From an uncultured Cytophagales bacterium (GTDB lineage Bacteria > Bacteroidota > Bacteroidia > Cytophagales > Cyclobacteriaceae), in assembly GCA_913057175.1 (NCBI GenBank), contig CAJXNP010000008.1, positions 1-64,000 of the forward strand: a stretch of 64,000 nt of DNA. The letters are read 5' to 3'. Position numbers and translations under genes: made by a program. The notes beneath the pieces were generated by a model, which was not told the origin of the DNA, did not search any database, and was given only the letters and a program-made list of their open reading frames with translations. Below, one piece after another: positions 36,959 to 45,569 of the stretch. Position 1 is the first letter of the stretch. Every line of letters begins with the position of its first letter.

Positions 36959-37741
36959 TCAATCTTCTTTGGGCAATCCAGACCGATGGTATTCGTACAA
37001 CCTCAAATACTTGAAGAAGTTCATACTTGACTCTGCTGCACAAAAAACAAAGCCATAATATCCATCGAGAAAGCCAAGCTGAAAAATGTATTTCTTGATA
37101 AATTTAAAGATAGGACCCATTAAAACGTGGATAAGAAAATTAGCTTTTTCACCACGCTTGTACTTTGCCCTGGCTGTAATGATCGCGTAATTGTGCATTT
37201 GCCGGAGGTGCTCGTCGACGCTGTCATAGGCATAGTGAAGGATGTCGAGATCTACGCGTTTGGATTTTGCTCCCTCCCTCATCATCACCCTTTCGTGGGG
37301 ATTGGTGCCTTTTATATCAGCCTTATGTCGATTCCATAGTCTGATTTTTTTGTCTGGATAATATCCGCAGTATCTTATCCAATGTGAACAGTACCGGTTA
37401 AATCGATTAAAGAAGTAGCCATCTGCATCGGGATTTTTCTTGATTTCCCTGATCCTTTCAATCAGCTTGTCAGTGAGGCATTCATCTGCGTCAAGCATTA
37501 AAATGTAGTCGTTGCTAACAAGGGTCGCAGCAAATTGTTTTTGTTCGATATGATTGATATACTTATTCTGAACGAACTTCACTCCCATGCCTTCACAAAT
37601 CTCCTGTGTTTTATCAGTGGAATAGGAATCCACAACAATCATTTCATCGGCAACGGACTTTAAGCTTTCCAGGCATCTGGCTATATTATCTTCCTCATTG
37701 AAAGTCAGAACAATCGACGAAATTTTTATTTCTTCTGTCAT
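36959..37741 (-). CDS. Family 2 glycosyltransferase (WaaE-like)
   Basis: 260 residues from the ATG at 37741, which overlaps the stop of the upstream gene as TGATG. GT-A fold: ISSIVLTFNEEDNIARCLES, MIVVDSYSTDKTQEI, LMLDADECLTDKLI (DxD-like metal site), then the WaaE/KdtX-type middle (IRLWNRHKADIKGTNPHERV) and a C-terminal amphipathic membrane-binding stretch. Likely adds a sugar to lipopolysaccharide core or another cell-surface glycan on the cytoplasmic face of the inner membrane. Paired with a GT4 gene. Confidence 0.9.
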   Translation of the reverse strand: MTEEIKISSIVLTFNEEDNIARCLESLKSVADEMIVVDSYSTDKTQEICEGMGVKFVQNKYINHIEQKQFAATLVSNDYILMLDADECLTDKLIERIREIKKNPDADGYFFNRFNRYCSHWIRYCGYYPDKKIRLWNRHKADIKGTNPHERVMMREGAKSKRVDLDILHYAYDSVDEHLRQMHNYAIITARAKYKRGEKANFLIHVLMGPIFKFIKKYIFQLGFLDGYYGFVFCAAESSMNFFKYLRLYEYHRSGLPKED

Positions 37742-38826
37742 CAACTTTTAATTAATTGTTCAAATAGATCCTCAAATCCTTTCACCGTGCTTTCAATACT
37801 AAAATCCTGGAAAGCAGTTTCCTTCCCCTTTTTGATAAATTTCTTTCTTAAATTCCCATCATTGTGAAGCTGTGTGATATAGTCACTTAACTCCTTAATA
37901 TCTCCATCTTCAAAGAGCAATCCGTTTACTTCATGACTGATTAACTCAGAATTGCCGGAAGCATTCGTCGCAATGACCGGAACGCCCAGAGCCATGGCTT
38001 CGAGAAGCGATTGTGAAAGACCTTCCATGGTGCTGGCCAGGATCTTGATGGTAAACAATCCATAGTATGAGAGCGCTTCCTCAGGATTGACAGTCCCTGT
38101 ATAATAGACTTCATGAGGCACGTGATATTTCTTTGTAATTTCCTCCCAGTGGGGCTGTTGATCAATACCGACAAATATCAGCTTAACTTTAAAATTTATC
38201 AACTCCAATGCCTTGACAATCTGCTCCTGATTTTTAAGTCTGGACACACAACCAATCACAAACTCTCCGGAATGGATCCCATATTTGATTTTTAATTGTT
38301 CAGTCTTTGATTGATCAACATTCTCATATTTTCCCTGTGGGGTTCCATTGTAAACTACTTCAATATGATCTTCCGGAATTCCGGTCTTTACCAAGCTCAC
38401 CTTAACACCTTCGCTTACAGCCACTACTTTATCCGTTCCTTTCACCAAAACAAGATTTGGAAAGAAACCCCCAACACTCTTTGATATTTGCCTTCTTGTA
38501 TGAACTATTTTCGTATTGAGCCGATAGATCCACTTGGCAAAAACACTTGTATAACGATCGTAACTGGATTGTGCATTGACTACCTGAATAGAATATTGAA
38601 GGACAGCGTTGCGGATCTGTTTTATATTTTGCAGGTCAAATCTTCCGGAAAATGTCATGGGAATCAAATTTACGTTTGTATTCGCCAACATTTTATACAA
38701 CAGACTTTCTAATCGGCAACCCACATAAATATTATGACCTCTGTCGGCCATTCCTTTTGCGAGGTAGGAAATGGAATAGGTGGACCCGGCTACATCACCC
38801 TGAAATGTTAAAAAAAGTATGTTCAT
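37741..38826 (-). CDS. Family 4 glycosyltransferase
   Basis: 361 residues from the ATG at 38826 (MNILFLTFQGDVAGSTYSIS); a longer frame to 38850 was not used. GT-B fold: an N-terminal acceptor domain with AKGMADRGHNIYVG and a C-terminal donor domain with IGCVSRLKNQEQIVKALE and the EX7E-type motif MEGLSQSLLEAMALGVPVIA. It transfers a nucleotide-activated sugar, probably in cell-envelope polysaccharide synthesis. First gene of a two-gene unit with the GT2 gene. Confidence 0.9.
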   Translation of the reverse strand: MNILFLTFQGDVAGSTYSISYLAKGMADRGHNIYVGCRLESLLYKMLANTNVNLIPMTFSGRFDLQNIKQIRNAVLQYSIQVVNAQSSYDRYTSVFAKWIYRLNTKIVHTRRQISKSVGGFFPNLVLVKGTDKVVAVSEGVKVSLVKTGIPEDHIEVVYNGTPQGKYENVDQSKTEQLKIKYGIHSGEFVIGCVSRLKNQEQIVKALELINFKVKLIFVGIDQQPHWEEITKKYHVPHEVYYTGTVNPEEALSYYGLFTIKILASTMEGLSQSLLEAMALGVPVIATNASGNSELISHEVNGLLFEDGDIKELSDYITQLHNDGNLRKKFIKKGKETAFQDFSIESTVKGFEDLFEQLIKS

Positions 38827-39253
38827 CTCTAAGTTGCGGTAAAAATACAAAATGTCATTTAGGAAAAAATAAGTTCAAATGATTTGGAATAAACAAACAC
38901 ACCTTATTACATTTGCCGCTCACAAAGACAATCTTCTTGAAGGATTGTTTCTGCCAGCCTGCCATTCTTATCATTCAACCTGATTCACTGCCAATATTCG
39001 CTTTTAAGCAACTATGAAAATTGGAAAATAGCATGTAATGGTTTTGTGTTTATGTAATATTTTTTCAAATTTTTCATAATTACTAAATACAAAAATTGAT
39101 CGCCATTCATCGATTAACCAAAGGATCATTTAGATCATCGCCTGAAATTATTCGACTAATATTATGATAAGTGCCAAATATTTGGAATAAAACAGCAATT
39201 CCGCGCATGTACTTCAATTATTTTTTTTATCAAATAAATAAATTAAATAACTA
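38827..39253. other. Intergenic region before the STAS/PrnB-like pair
   Basis: AT-rich gap between the divergent glycosyltransferases (-) and the pair at 39298 (+). No coding frame, hairpin or repeat stands out. Its right end leads into the candidate promoter at 39254. Confidence 0.5.
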
Positions 39254-39261
39254 TATTTTTG
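39254..39261 (+). promoter_or_regulatory. Candidate -7 promoter box TATTTTTG
   Basis: Exact match to TAnnTTTG, followed by C, 36 bp before the ATG at 39298, in an AT-rich stretch. A -33 TTTG is not evident at the right spacing (only a T-run at about 39217-39224). It would drive the two-gene unit. Confidence 0.5.
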
Positions 39262-39297
39262 CACACTATATTTTTAACCTTAAATTAAAATTAAACA

Positions 39298-39699
39298 ATG
39301 GTAAGTTTAAAAGTTTTTGAAGCAGCATACTGCGATATCTTTTATGATGATGATGAGAAAGTGCTTTACGCTAAGTGGAATGGTTTCCTGAAACCAGATG
39401 AAGTGAGAGCAGGCTGTCAGGCAATGACCAAATTTATCGAAAAAAACAAAATCAAGTATCACGTAAGTGATCACACAAACCTGAAAGTACTTTCAAAAGA
39501 AGTACAGGATTATTTAACAAAACAGTGGTTCTCTGAAGTTGAAAGCATAGGATTGGAAAAAATCGCAGCTTTGGTATCTGCAAATGCTTTTGCAAAGGCG
39601 ACAGTTGATAAAGTCAATACCGAAGCTCAAATCGGAACCATGAAAATATGCACTTTTGCAAGGCAACAAGATTGTCTGAATTGGTTTAAAGAAAACTAA
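39298..39699 (+). CDS. STAS/SpoIIAA-like small protein
   Basis: 133 residues, soluble, no signal peptide. Layout VLYAKWNGFLKPDEVRAGCQ, KYHVSDHTNLKVL, QDYLTKQWFSEVESIGLEKIA and a final DCLNWFKEN fits the SpoIIAA-like/SEC14-STAS group of Bacteroidota: a central sheet with a conserved Asp-containing loop (SDHTN). These proteins are usually binding or signalling partners rather than enzymes. It lies 6 bp before the PrnB-like gene on the same strand, so the two are translated together. Family call is by pattern; function unknown. Confidence 0.65.
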   Translation: MVSLKVFEAAYCDIFYDDDEKVLYAKWNGFLKPDEVRAGCQAMTKFIEKNKIKYHVSDHTNLKVLSKEVQDYLTKQWFSEVESIGLEKIAALVSANAFAKATVDKVNTEAQIGTMKICTFARQQDCLNWFKEN

Positions 39700-39705
39700 T
39701 ACAAT

Positions 39706-40824
39706 ATGTTTGACCAAAAATTGGCTTTTCTGGAACTGAAAAAGATCAAGGACCAGAAAAGCCAAGACTTTTTAATCAAAAACCTTGATCCACTTGGGCT
39801 GGATGGTGAAATCGACAAGTTACCTCTTTTAAACAAAGCAGGTGATGTGAATGGTTTGACCAACTTCTTGTACAGCATCATTCCCTTTCCGGAGCAGATC
39901 CAAAAATTTAATTATAATGAGTCTATTGCCGCTATGAGGGACATTGGGATGTTCCTGGGATCCATTAAAAAGCATGGCGTTGAGCCACTCATCGCCGTAC
40001 CTGAGCTGGACTATATCCTGGATGAGCTGAGTTATAAAACCGACCTTCCACCTCGAGACACGTTATTGCACTACACCATCTGGAACCCAGATGATGAGAG
40101 GATGCGCACGTATACATCGTTTAGCGATGAGAGGGAATTGATCAATAGTGTGAAAATTGCCACCTATCCATTACTTAATGCAATTGAATACCTTGTAGAG
40201 TTGCATCGAACTGATTTTGAGGATAACAAATTTGAAGAAATATGTCTCAAAGCGGCTGATGAATTCAAGTTCGTAGTAGATGGAATTGTACATTCTAAAA
40301 GGAATGTGTCACCTGAAATTTTTGCAAAAGAGTTAAGGTTTTATTTCGAACCTATCAGGATTTACAAAGAAGACGTAATAGGACCCGGGGCGGTTGAAAT
40401 GCCTATGTTTATATTCGACCATTTATTGTGGAGCTCAGATTGTTTTAATGTCTCGTATAAGAGTTTTAAAACTGGTTTTTTGCCATTTATTCTCCCCTAT
40501 TTGAGAGAAGTTTACTACAATTTTGACGCTAAGCCTTCATTGATCTCTAAGGCGTGTGACCATATTCACAAAACAAAGAATTTAACAGCGATGATGAAAT
40601 CGTTGAAAGCGCTTTCAAAACTGTGTAACCTCCAGAAAAGCTTCAGAATGCCACATAAAAAAATAGCTGATGAAGCTTATGAACACGAAGATAAAAATCT
40701 AAAGGAAAAAGGGAGCGGGGGATACTCAACATCAGTTTTATCGGAAATAATTGATCTGAACCTGAAACAGATCAGCAAACTTTCTGATAGTATTTATGTG
40801 TTGGGTAATTTAAATTATCTATAA
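39706..40824 (+). CDS. PrnB-family (DUF1864-like) haem enzyme homologue
   Basis: 372 residues, soluble. Blocks that match my recollection of PrnB, monodechloroaminopyrrolnitrin synthase: AAMRDIGMFLGSIKKHGVEP at 75-94, LPPRDTLLHYTIWNP at 114-128, YFEPIRIYKEDVIGPGAVEM around 213-232, GPGAVEMPMF at 226-235, FRMPHKKIADEAYE with His 317, and GSGGYSTSVL at 336-345. PrnB (361 residues) has the indoleamine/tryptophan 2,3-dioxygenase fold and converts 7-chlorotryptophan to the phenylpyrrole. Its axial haem ligand is a C-terminal histidine, to which His 317 would correspond. No prnA, prnC or prnD homologue is in the window, so the substrate here is unknown; an indole or tryptophan derivative is the reasonable guess. 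Second gene of a two-gene unit that ends in a shared hairpin. Confidence 0.8.
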   Translation: MFDQKLAFLELKKIKDQKSQDFLIKNLDPLGLDGEIDKLPLLNKAGDVNGLTNFLYSIIPFPEQIQKFNYNESIAAMRDIGMFLGSIKKHGVEPLIAVPELDYILDELSYKTDLPPRDTLLHYTIWNPDDERMRTYTSFSDERELINSVKIATYPLLNAIEYLVELHRTDFEDNKFEEICLKAADEFKFVVDGIVHSKRNVSPEIFAKELRFYFEPIRIYKEDVIGPGAVEMPMFIFDHLLWSSDCFNVSYKSFKTGFLPFILPYLREVYYNFDAKPSLISKACDHIHKTKNLTAMMKSLKALSKLCNLQKSFRMPHKKIADEAYEHEDKNLKEKGSGGYSTSVLSEIIDLNLKQISKLSDSIYVLGNLNYL

Positions 40825-40853
40825 AGTGAGCTTGAGCAATCTTGCTCACTTTA
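40822..40853. terminator. Bidirectional hairpin terminator containing both stop codons
   Basis: Perfect 10-bp arms TAAAGTGAGC (40822-40831) and GCTCACTTTA (40844-40853) with a 12-base loop. The left arm starts with the TAA of the PrnB-like gene; the right arm ends with the complement of the hlyD TAA. A T-rich run follows on the + strand. Confidence 0.8.
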
Positions 40854-42218
40854 TCCTTCTTTCTTCTTTTCTTCTTCCTTTTCTTTCACAAGATCACCGT
40901 CTTTTAGCTTTTTGGAAACCAATACAAACGGTCCGGAAATTACTTTCTGATCCAATTCCAATCCTTTAAGGATCTCAATATTGTCGAAATCACTGATCCC
41001 TGTTTCAACTTCCACTGTTTTGGCTTTTCCTTCGTCAAGGATGAATACAATCTCCCGGATTTCATCATTATTTCCAGTTGATCGGGAAGCACTTCCATTT
41101 TGATTACCTTCATTATTATCATCGTCATTGTTCTCCCCATCGGATGGTTCTGCCTCCCTTGTGGTTACTGCTGCCAAAGGAACGGACAAAACATCTTTTT
41201 TAACTTCCGTAATGATGTCTACACTGGCTGTCATTCCAGGTCTGAATGGAGTCACCTTGTTAGTTCCCTCTAATAGATCTTTGTATGATTCGTTGAGGAT
41301 TCTGATCCTCACCTCAAACTCCGTTACCGCATCGGGAGATGTTTTCTCATTAGCTGTATTGGCTATTTGTGTGACAATACCTTTGAATTTCCTCCCGGTT
41401 TGGGAGTAAGCATCTACATCGATGATCGAACTATCTCCCAAAGAAAGGCGGATGATATCATTTTCATTCACATCGACGCGGGCTTCCATGTTGGAAAGGT
41501 TGGCAATTCGAAGCATCTCCGTACCCGTCATGGTCGCGGTTCCCACTACCCTTTCGCCCAATTCGATACTTAGTTTTGAAACGGTGCCCGACACGGGAGC
41601 TGTGATGGTAGTAAACCGAAGATTCTCCCGAGCCTCTTTCACCCCGGCCTCAGAGCTTTTAACGATGTATTGTCCGGCTTTCACACTTTCCTGAGCAGCG
41701 ACGAAGTTGCTTTTGGAAACTTTGTAATTGGCGCTGGAGAGTTGGAAATCAGCATCGGAGATTACATCATCTTTGTACAGTTGCTCATTCCTGACAAAAT
41801 CGAGGCTATCCTTAATAAACTGAGCCCTGGCACTTTCCAATTGAGACCTGGAATTCGCAAGATTTGCCTTTTGCTGGTTAAGATTGGCGACAGCCCGTTC
41901 GTAAGCTGACTGATAAATGTCCGGACGGATCTTCAACAAAACCTGTCCTGTTTCGACAGAATCTCCTTCCTCAATGTTCAGTTCAATAATTTCTCCCGAA
42001 ACATCCGGACTGATCTTTACTTCGTTAACCGGCTGAACCATCCCGGAGGCGCTGACCTTTTCGACAATCGTCGTTTTTTTGGTCTTGACTATTTCAACCT
42101 CTTCTTCATTCCCTTTCCCGATAAATCCCTGCTTTTTCCCAACTATTGCTACTATTACTAAAATTACTACAATCGATATTAAAATATAGATGAGTTTGTT
42201 ACTGGATCGCTTGGCCAT
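40851..42218 (-). CDS. HlyD/MacA-type efflux periplasmic adaptor
   Basis: 455 residues. N-terminal membrane anchor (KLIYILISIVVILVIVAIVG), lipoyl/barrel halves (VSASGMVQPVNEVKISPDVS, EIIELNIEEGDSVETGQVLL and FTTITAPVSGTVSKLSIELG), a coiled-coil hairpin between them, beta-barrel and membrane-proximal domains, and an acidic low-complexity insert (DGENNDDDNNEGNQNG) near residue 365. It links an inner-membrane pump to a TolC channel. It starts directly after the tolC stop (TAA then ATG). No permease gene follows, so the partner pump (MacB-like or RND) is encoded elsewhere. Confidence 0.92.
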   Translation of the reverse strand: MAKRSSNKLIYILISIVVILVIVAIVGKKQGFIGKGNEEEVEIVKTKKTTIVEKVSASGMVQPVNEVKISPDVSGEIIELNIEEGDSVETGQVLLKIRPDIYQSAYERAVANLNQQKANLANSRSQLESARAQFIKDSLDFVRNEQLYKDDVISDADFQLSSANYKVSKSNFVAAQESVKAGQYIVKSSEAGVKEARENLRFTTITAPVSGTVSKLSIELGERVVGTATMTGTEMLRIANLSNMEARVDVNENDIIRLSLGDSSIIDVDAYSQTGRKFKGIVTQIANTANEKTSPDAVTEFEVRIRILNESYKDLLEGTNKVTPFRPGMTASVDIITEVKKDVLSVPLAAVTTREAEPSDGENNDDDNNEGNQNGSASRSTGNNDEIREIVFILDEGKAKTVEVETGISDFDNIEILKGLELDQKVISGPFVLVSKKLKDGDLVKEKEEEKKKEG

Positions 42219-43682
42219 TTAATCTAGAGTTATTGGATTGCCTTGATAAAAGTCTAAAATTTTCAACTTAAAAATATAATCAAATTTCGCTCTGGCCAAA
42301 TCTGACCTTGCTACATATAAATTATTATTTGCTACCTGGTATTCTGTATAATTGCTCACTTTGCTTTCATACCTTCTTTCTGCAGCACGGAAGGCTTCTT
42401 CCAATGCATCAACCTGCTGCAAAGCTGCTTCATAGGTTTTAAGCGCTGCACTGGCGTCATTGTAAGCTGTCTCAATATTTATGCGCAACGTATTTCTTGT
42501 TTGGGTGGCATTAACTTCTGCCCTTTCTTTTTGGATCTGGGCGATTTGCCGGTTGGTACGAACCCGGTTTCCATTTACAATCGGGATCCGTAAATTAAAA
42601 CTTACTCCATAGCTGATATTGTCCCCCCACTGCTCACCTATCGGATAACCATCAATTTCATTGAACTCAGGGGCATACCTCTCATATGAAAAAACCTGTT
42701 GAGAAGGATCATTTCCAAGAAATCCAATTGGAACTGGTGGAATTAACACAGAATCACCTGTAGGTACCTCCCGATTTTCAACATCACGCTGATTGGAATA
42801 ATTGGTAGAAACCATCCCTCGCATGCTCAAGGTTGGATAATAGCCTCCAACAGCAATTTTCTCACCGATCTCGGCGCTTTCTACACGCACATCCGCTCCC
42901 TTGATTTCCGGCATGGTTAGAACGGCTGACTCGTACACATCCTCCACGTCTTCATCAATCATCGCGTATTTCGACTCGTCAAAATCGGGAGTGATAATAT
43001 CAAAGGGCTCCGTCGCCGGTATTTGAAGGAATTGCTTTAAACGAAGCGTCGCCAATACCACATTATTTTGTGCATTGATCAGGTTAACCTCATCACTGGA
43101 AAGCTGTGCCTGAAGATCCAGAAGATTCGTCCTGGGTAACGATCCCGCATTCACCAGCTTTTCAGTTCGCTCCATTTGAGCTCTTGTGCTTTGCAATTGG
43201 TATTGCGCATTGCTCAAAAGCTCTTTGGTAAAGATCACTTCCAGGTATCCGGCAACAACATTCAATGTAATGTCATTCTTTGTTGACTGCAGGTCGTACA
43301 TTCTGGCCTCTACATCTTTTTCGCCTTGTTTGATGGAATTCACCTGTTGCATTCCATTGAACAGGACCAGATCTGAACTACCCTGGAATCCATTGGAAGA
43401 AAACCGGGTAGTGGTAAATAAGTTGGTGGTCGGGTCAATAGACCTACCCCAGCTGTATCCCTGGTACAAATCGAAATTCAACGTGGGAACACGGCTAAAC
43501 TTTGATTGAACCAGATAGGCTTCTTCCGTTTGCTTGTCCAGCTCTGCCAACCTGATATCCAGGTTGTTGCTGTAGGCATAATTGACGCACTCCTCCAGGG
43601 TCCAATTCTGACTATCCTGGGATTGAGCAACGCTTACACAAAAAATAAGTAACAGGGGAGTTATTAGGTTAATTGCTCTCAT
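42219..43682 (-). CDS. TolC-family outer-membrane efflux protein
   Basis: 487 residues from the ATG at 43682 (MRAINLITPLLLIFCVSVAQS, signal peptide); the longer frame to 43709 was not used. Two outer-membrane-efflux repeats with long coiled-coil helices (SNAQYQLQSTRAQMERTEKL; RIAQIQKERAEVNATQTRN) and the opening WTLEECVNYAYSNNLDIRLA typical of the family. It forms the outer-membrane channel and tunnel of a tripartite exporter with the adaptor encoded immediately downstream. Confidence 0.93.
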   Translation of the reverse strand: MRAINLITPLLLIFCVSVAQSQDSQNWTLEECVNYAYSNNLDIRLAELDKQTEEAYLVQSKFSRVPTLNFDLYQGYSWGRSIDPTTNLFTTTRFSSNGFQGSSDLVLFNGMQQVNSIKQGEKDVEARMYDLQSTKNDITLNVVAGYLEVIFTKELLSNAQYQLQSTRAQMERTEKLVNAGSLPRTNLLDLQAQLSSDEVNLINAQNNVVLATLRLKQFLQIPATEPFDIITPDFDESKYAMIDEDVEDVYESAVLTMPEIKGADVRVESAEIGEKIAVGGYYPTLSMRGMVSTNYSNQRDVENREVPTGDSVLIPPVPIGFLGNDPSQQVFSYERYAPEFNEIDGYPIGEQWGDNISYGVSFNLRIPIVNGNRVRTNRQIAQIQKERAEVNATQTRNTLRINIETAYNDASAALKTYEAALQQVDALEEAFRAAERRYESKVSNYTEYQVANNNLYVARSDLARAKFDYIFKLKILDFYQGNPITLD

Positions 43683-43690
43683 AAAATTAT

Positions 43691-43731
43691 CGGTTGATTT
43701 AATTTTCAAATTTGATTATTAATTTCAACCG
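43691..43731 (-). promoter_or_regulatory. Inverted repeat in the tolC leader
   Basis: Seven-bp arms CGGTTGA (43691-43697) and TCAACCG (43725-43731), centred within half a base of an 8-bp palindrome CAAATTTG at 43707-43714. It lies 9 bp upstream of the tolC ATG on the minus strand. It could be an operator for a dimeric repressor or a leader hairpin; the sequence does not decide. Confidence 0.45.
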
Positions 43732-43819
43732 GTTATAAATTTGAAGGGGAAAAGGAGCAGCAAGTTATTAATAATTTTATACCCGCGTTTATTTTCTTGA
43801 CAAAAGGTTTATTGTTTAC

Positions 43820-44632
43820 ATGAAAGTCTATTTAAATGGTACTTTAATTGATCAATCTCAAATGGTCTTGTCTTATCAAAACAGGGCATTTATGTATGGG
43901 GACGGATTGTTTGAAACAATGGTTGCAAATGAAGGTAGTGTACTTCACTTAGCTCGTCATATTTTCAGGTTAAAAAATGGACTAAATGCATTTTCAATCA
44001 ATCCTCCCTTTGAATTGGAGTTGGACCAGCTTCAAAAAATTATCAGGCAACTTTATGCTGAAAATAAACTCACCGGATTTGCCAGGTTAAAGATCATTTG
44101 TTGGAGAAAGGAAGGTGGTACATACTCCCCTTTAAACCCAGAAGGTGAAATCCTCATCACCATCCAACCCATGGGACCTCCTAAAACCAAGACCATCAAA
44201 AGTGTTTCCTTTTGTGAATCTGTCAGAAACCAGGAGTCGGTTTTTTCGAGATACAAGACGACTAATGCCCTCAAATACGTGTTGGCCGGGATTGAAATGA
44301 AAAAGAAAAAACTGGAGGATATTGTTCTGTTGGATGAATACGGGAATGTTTCCGAATGCCTTATCAGCAATATTTTCTGGATCAAAGATGGAAAATGGTT
44401 TACATCTTCCCTGAAAACCGGTTGTATTGAAGGCACATCAAGAATGGTTATTCTGGATACTCTTACGGATGAGAATATCCCATTTGAAGAAATGATTTGT
44501 CAATCGGAGGAGTTGCTAAACGCTGATAGCGTCTTCTCCTGCAATGCCTCCGGAATTCAACACATTTTGTCCATTAACGGATCGACATTTGAAGTGGACA
44601 AAACCATCGAAAGAATCTATCGGCCTTATTAA
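43820..44632 (+). CDS. Class IV aminotransferase (PabC/BCAT-like)
   Basis: 270 residues, PLP-dependent fold type [38 protein letters not shown] and the phosphate-binding loops [11 protein letters not shown] and [12 protein letters not shown] are visible, with the Schiff-base lysine expected in the [11 protein letters not shown] stretch. At this length it could be aminodeoxychorismate lyase (folate), a branched-chain or a D-amino-acid aminotransferase; no neighbour settles it. The stop overlaps the thyA stop region by 4 bp on the opposite strand. Confidence 0.88.
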   Translation: MKVYLNGTLIDQSQMVLSYQNRAFMYGDGLFETMVANEGSVLHLARHIFRLKNGLNAFSINPPFELELDQLQKIIRQLYAENKLTGFARLKIICWRKEGGTYSPLNPEGEILITIQPMGPPKTKTIKSVSFCESVRNQESVFSRYKTTNALKYVLAGIEMKKKKLEDIVLLDEYGNVSECLISNIFWIKDGKWFTSSLKTGCIEGTSRMVILDTLTDENIPFEEMICQSEELLNADSVFSCNASGIQHILSINGSTFEVDKTIERIYRPY

Positions 44633-45423
44633 ACCGCCACAGGCGCTTTGATATGTGGGTGATATTCGTAATTCACCAATTCAAAATCTTCGAATTTAAA
44701 GTCAAAGATATTTTTGACATCCGGGTTGATCTTCATTGTGGGAAGATGTTTTGGCTCCCTGGAAAGTTGCAGTTTTGTCTGCTCCAAATGGTTTAAATAT
44801 AAATGTGCATCTCCGAAAGTATGCACAAAATCGCCCGGTTCCAGGTCACAAACCTGTGCGAGCATGAGTGTGAGCAAGGCATAAGAAGCAATATTAAAGG
44901 GCACACCTAAGAATATGTCCGCACTGCGCTGATAAAGTTGACAGCTTAATTTTCCATCAGCTACGTAAAACTGAAAAAATGCATGGCACGGTGGTAAGGC
45001 CATGTTTTCAATTTCTCCAACATTCCATGCACTAACAATAATTCTCCTGCTATCCGGATTATTTTTGATCTGGTCAACAATCTGAGAGATCTGATCGATA
45101 TGTCTTCCATCTGCCGTTGGCCAGCTTCTCCATTGATAGCCGTACACGGGACCCAGATTGCCATTTTCATCTGCCCATTCGTCCCAAATACTCACACCGT
45201 TATCCTTTAAATATTTGATGTTTGTTTCACCTTTTAAAAACCACAATAACTCATGGATGATCGATCGCAAATGCAATTTTTTTGTGGTAATAACAGGAAA
45301 CCCTTCACTTAAATCAAACCTCATCTGGTAGCCAAATACACTTAGCGTCCCGGTTCCTGTTCTATCTTCCTTCCTTGTTCCATGTTCCAGCACATGTGAC
45401 ATCAAATCCAAATATTGGCGCAT
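44629..45423 (-). CDS. thyA: Thymidylate synthase
   Basis: 264 residues, the standard ThyA length. Motifs: [38 protein letters not shown] (phosphate Arg), the catalytic Cys in [47 protein letters not shown]. It methylates dUMP to dTMP with methylene-tetrahydrofolate in the cytoplasm. No dihydrofolate reductase gene follows in this window. Confidence 0.97.
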   Translation of the reverse strand: MRQYLDLMSHVLEHGTRKEDRTGTGTLSVFGYQMRFDLSEGFPVITTKKLHLRSIIHELLWFLKGETNIKYLKDNGVSIWDEWADENGNLGPVYGYQWRSWPTADGRHIDQISQIVDQIKNNPDSRRIIVSAWNVGEIENMALPPCHAFFQFYVADGKLSCQLYQRSADIFLGVPFNIASYALLTLMLAQVCDLEPGDFVHTFGDAHLYLNHLEQTKLQLSREPKHLPTMKINPDVKNIFDFKFEDFELVNYEYHPHIKAPVAV

Positions 45424-45569
45424 ATCGATAAAAAATTCTTCTCAACAATCTTTCAAATTTAATAGTTGAGTTGGTGATAAAAGCATAATTTCACATTATT
45501 TTCCAAGAATATTTATTTCATTAAATATTCGTTGAATTTTTTAATGTAGCTGATCCGTATATCTGTTTG

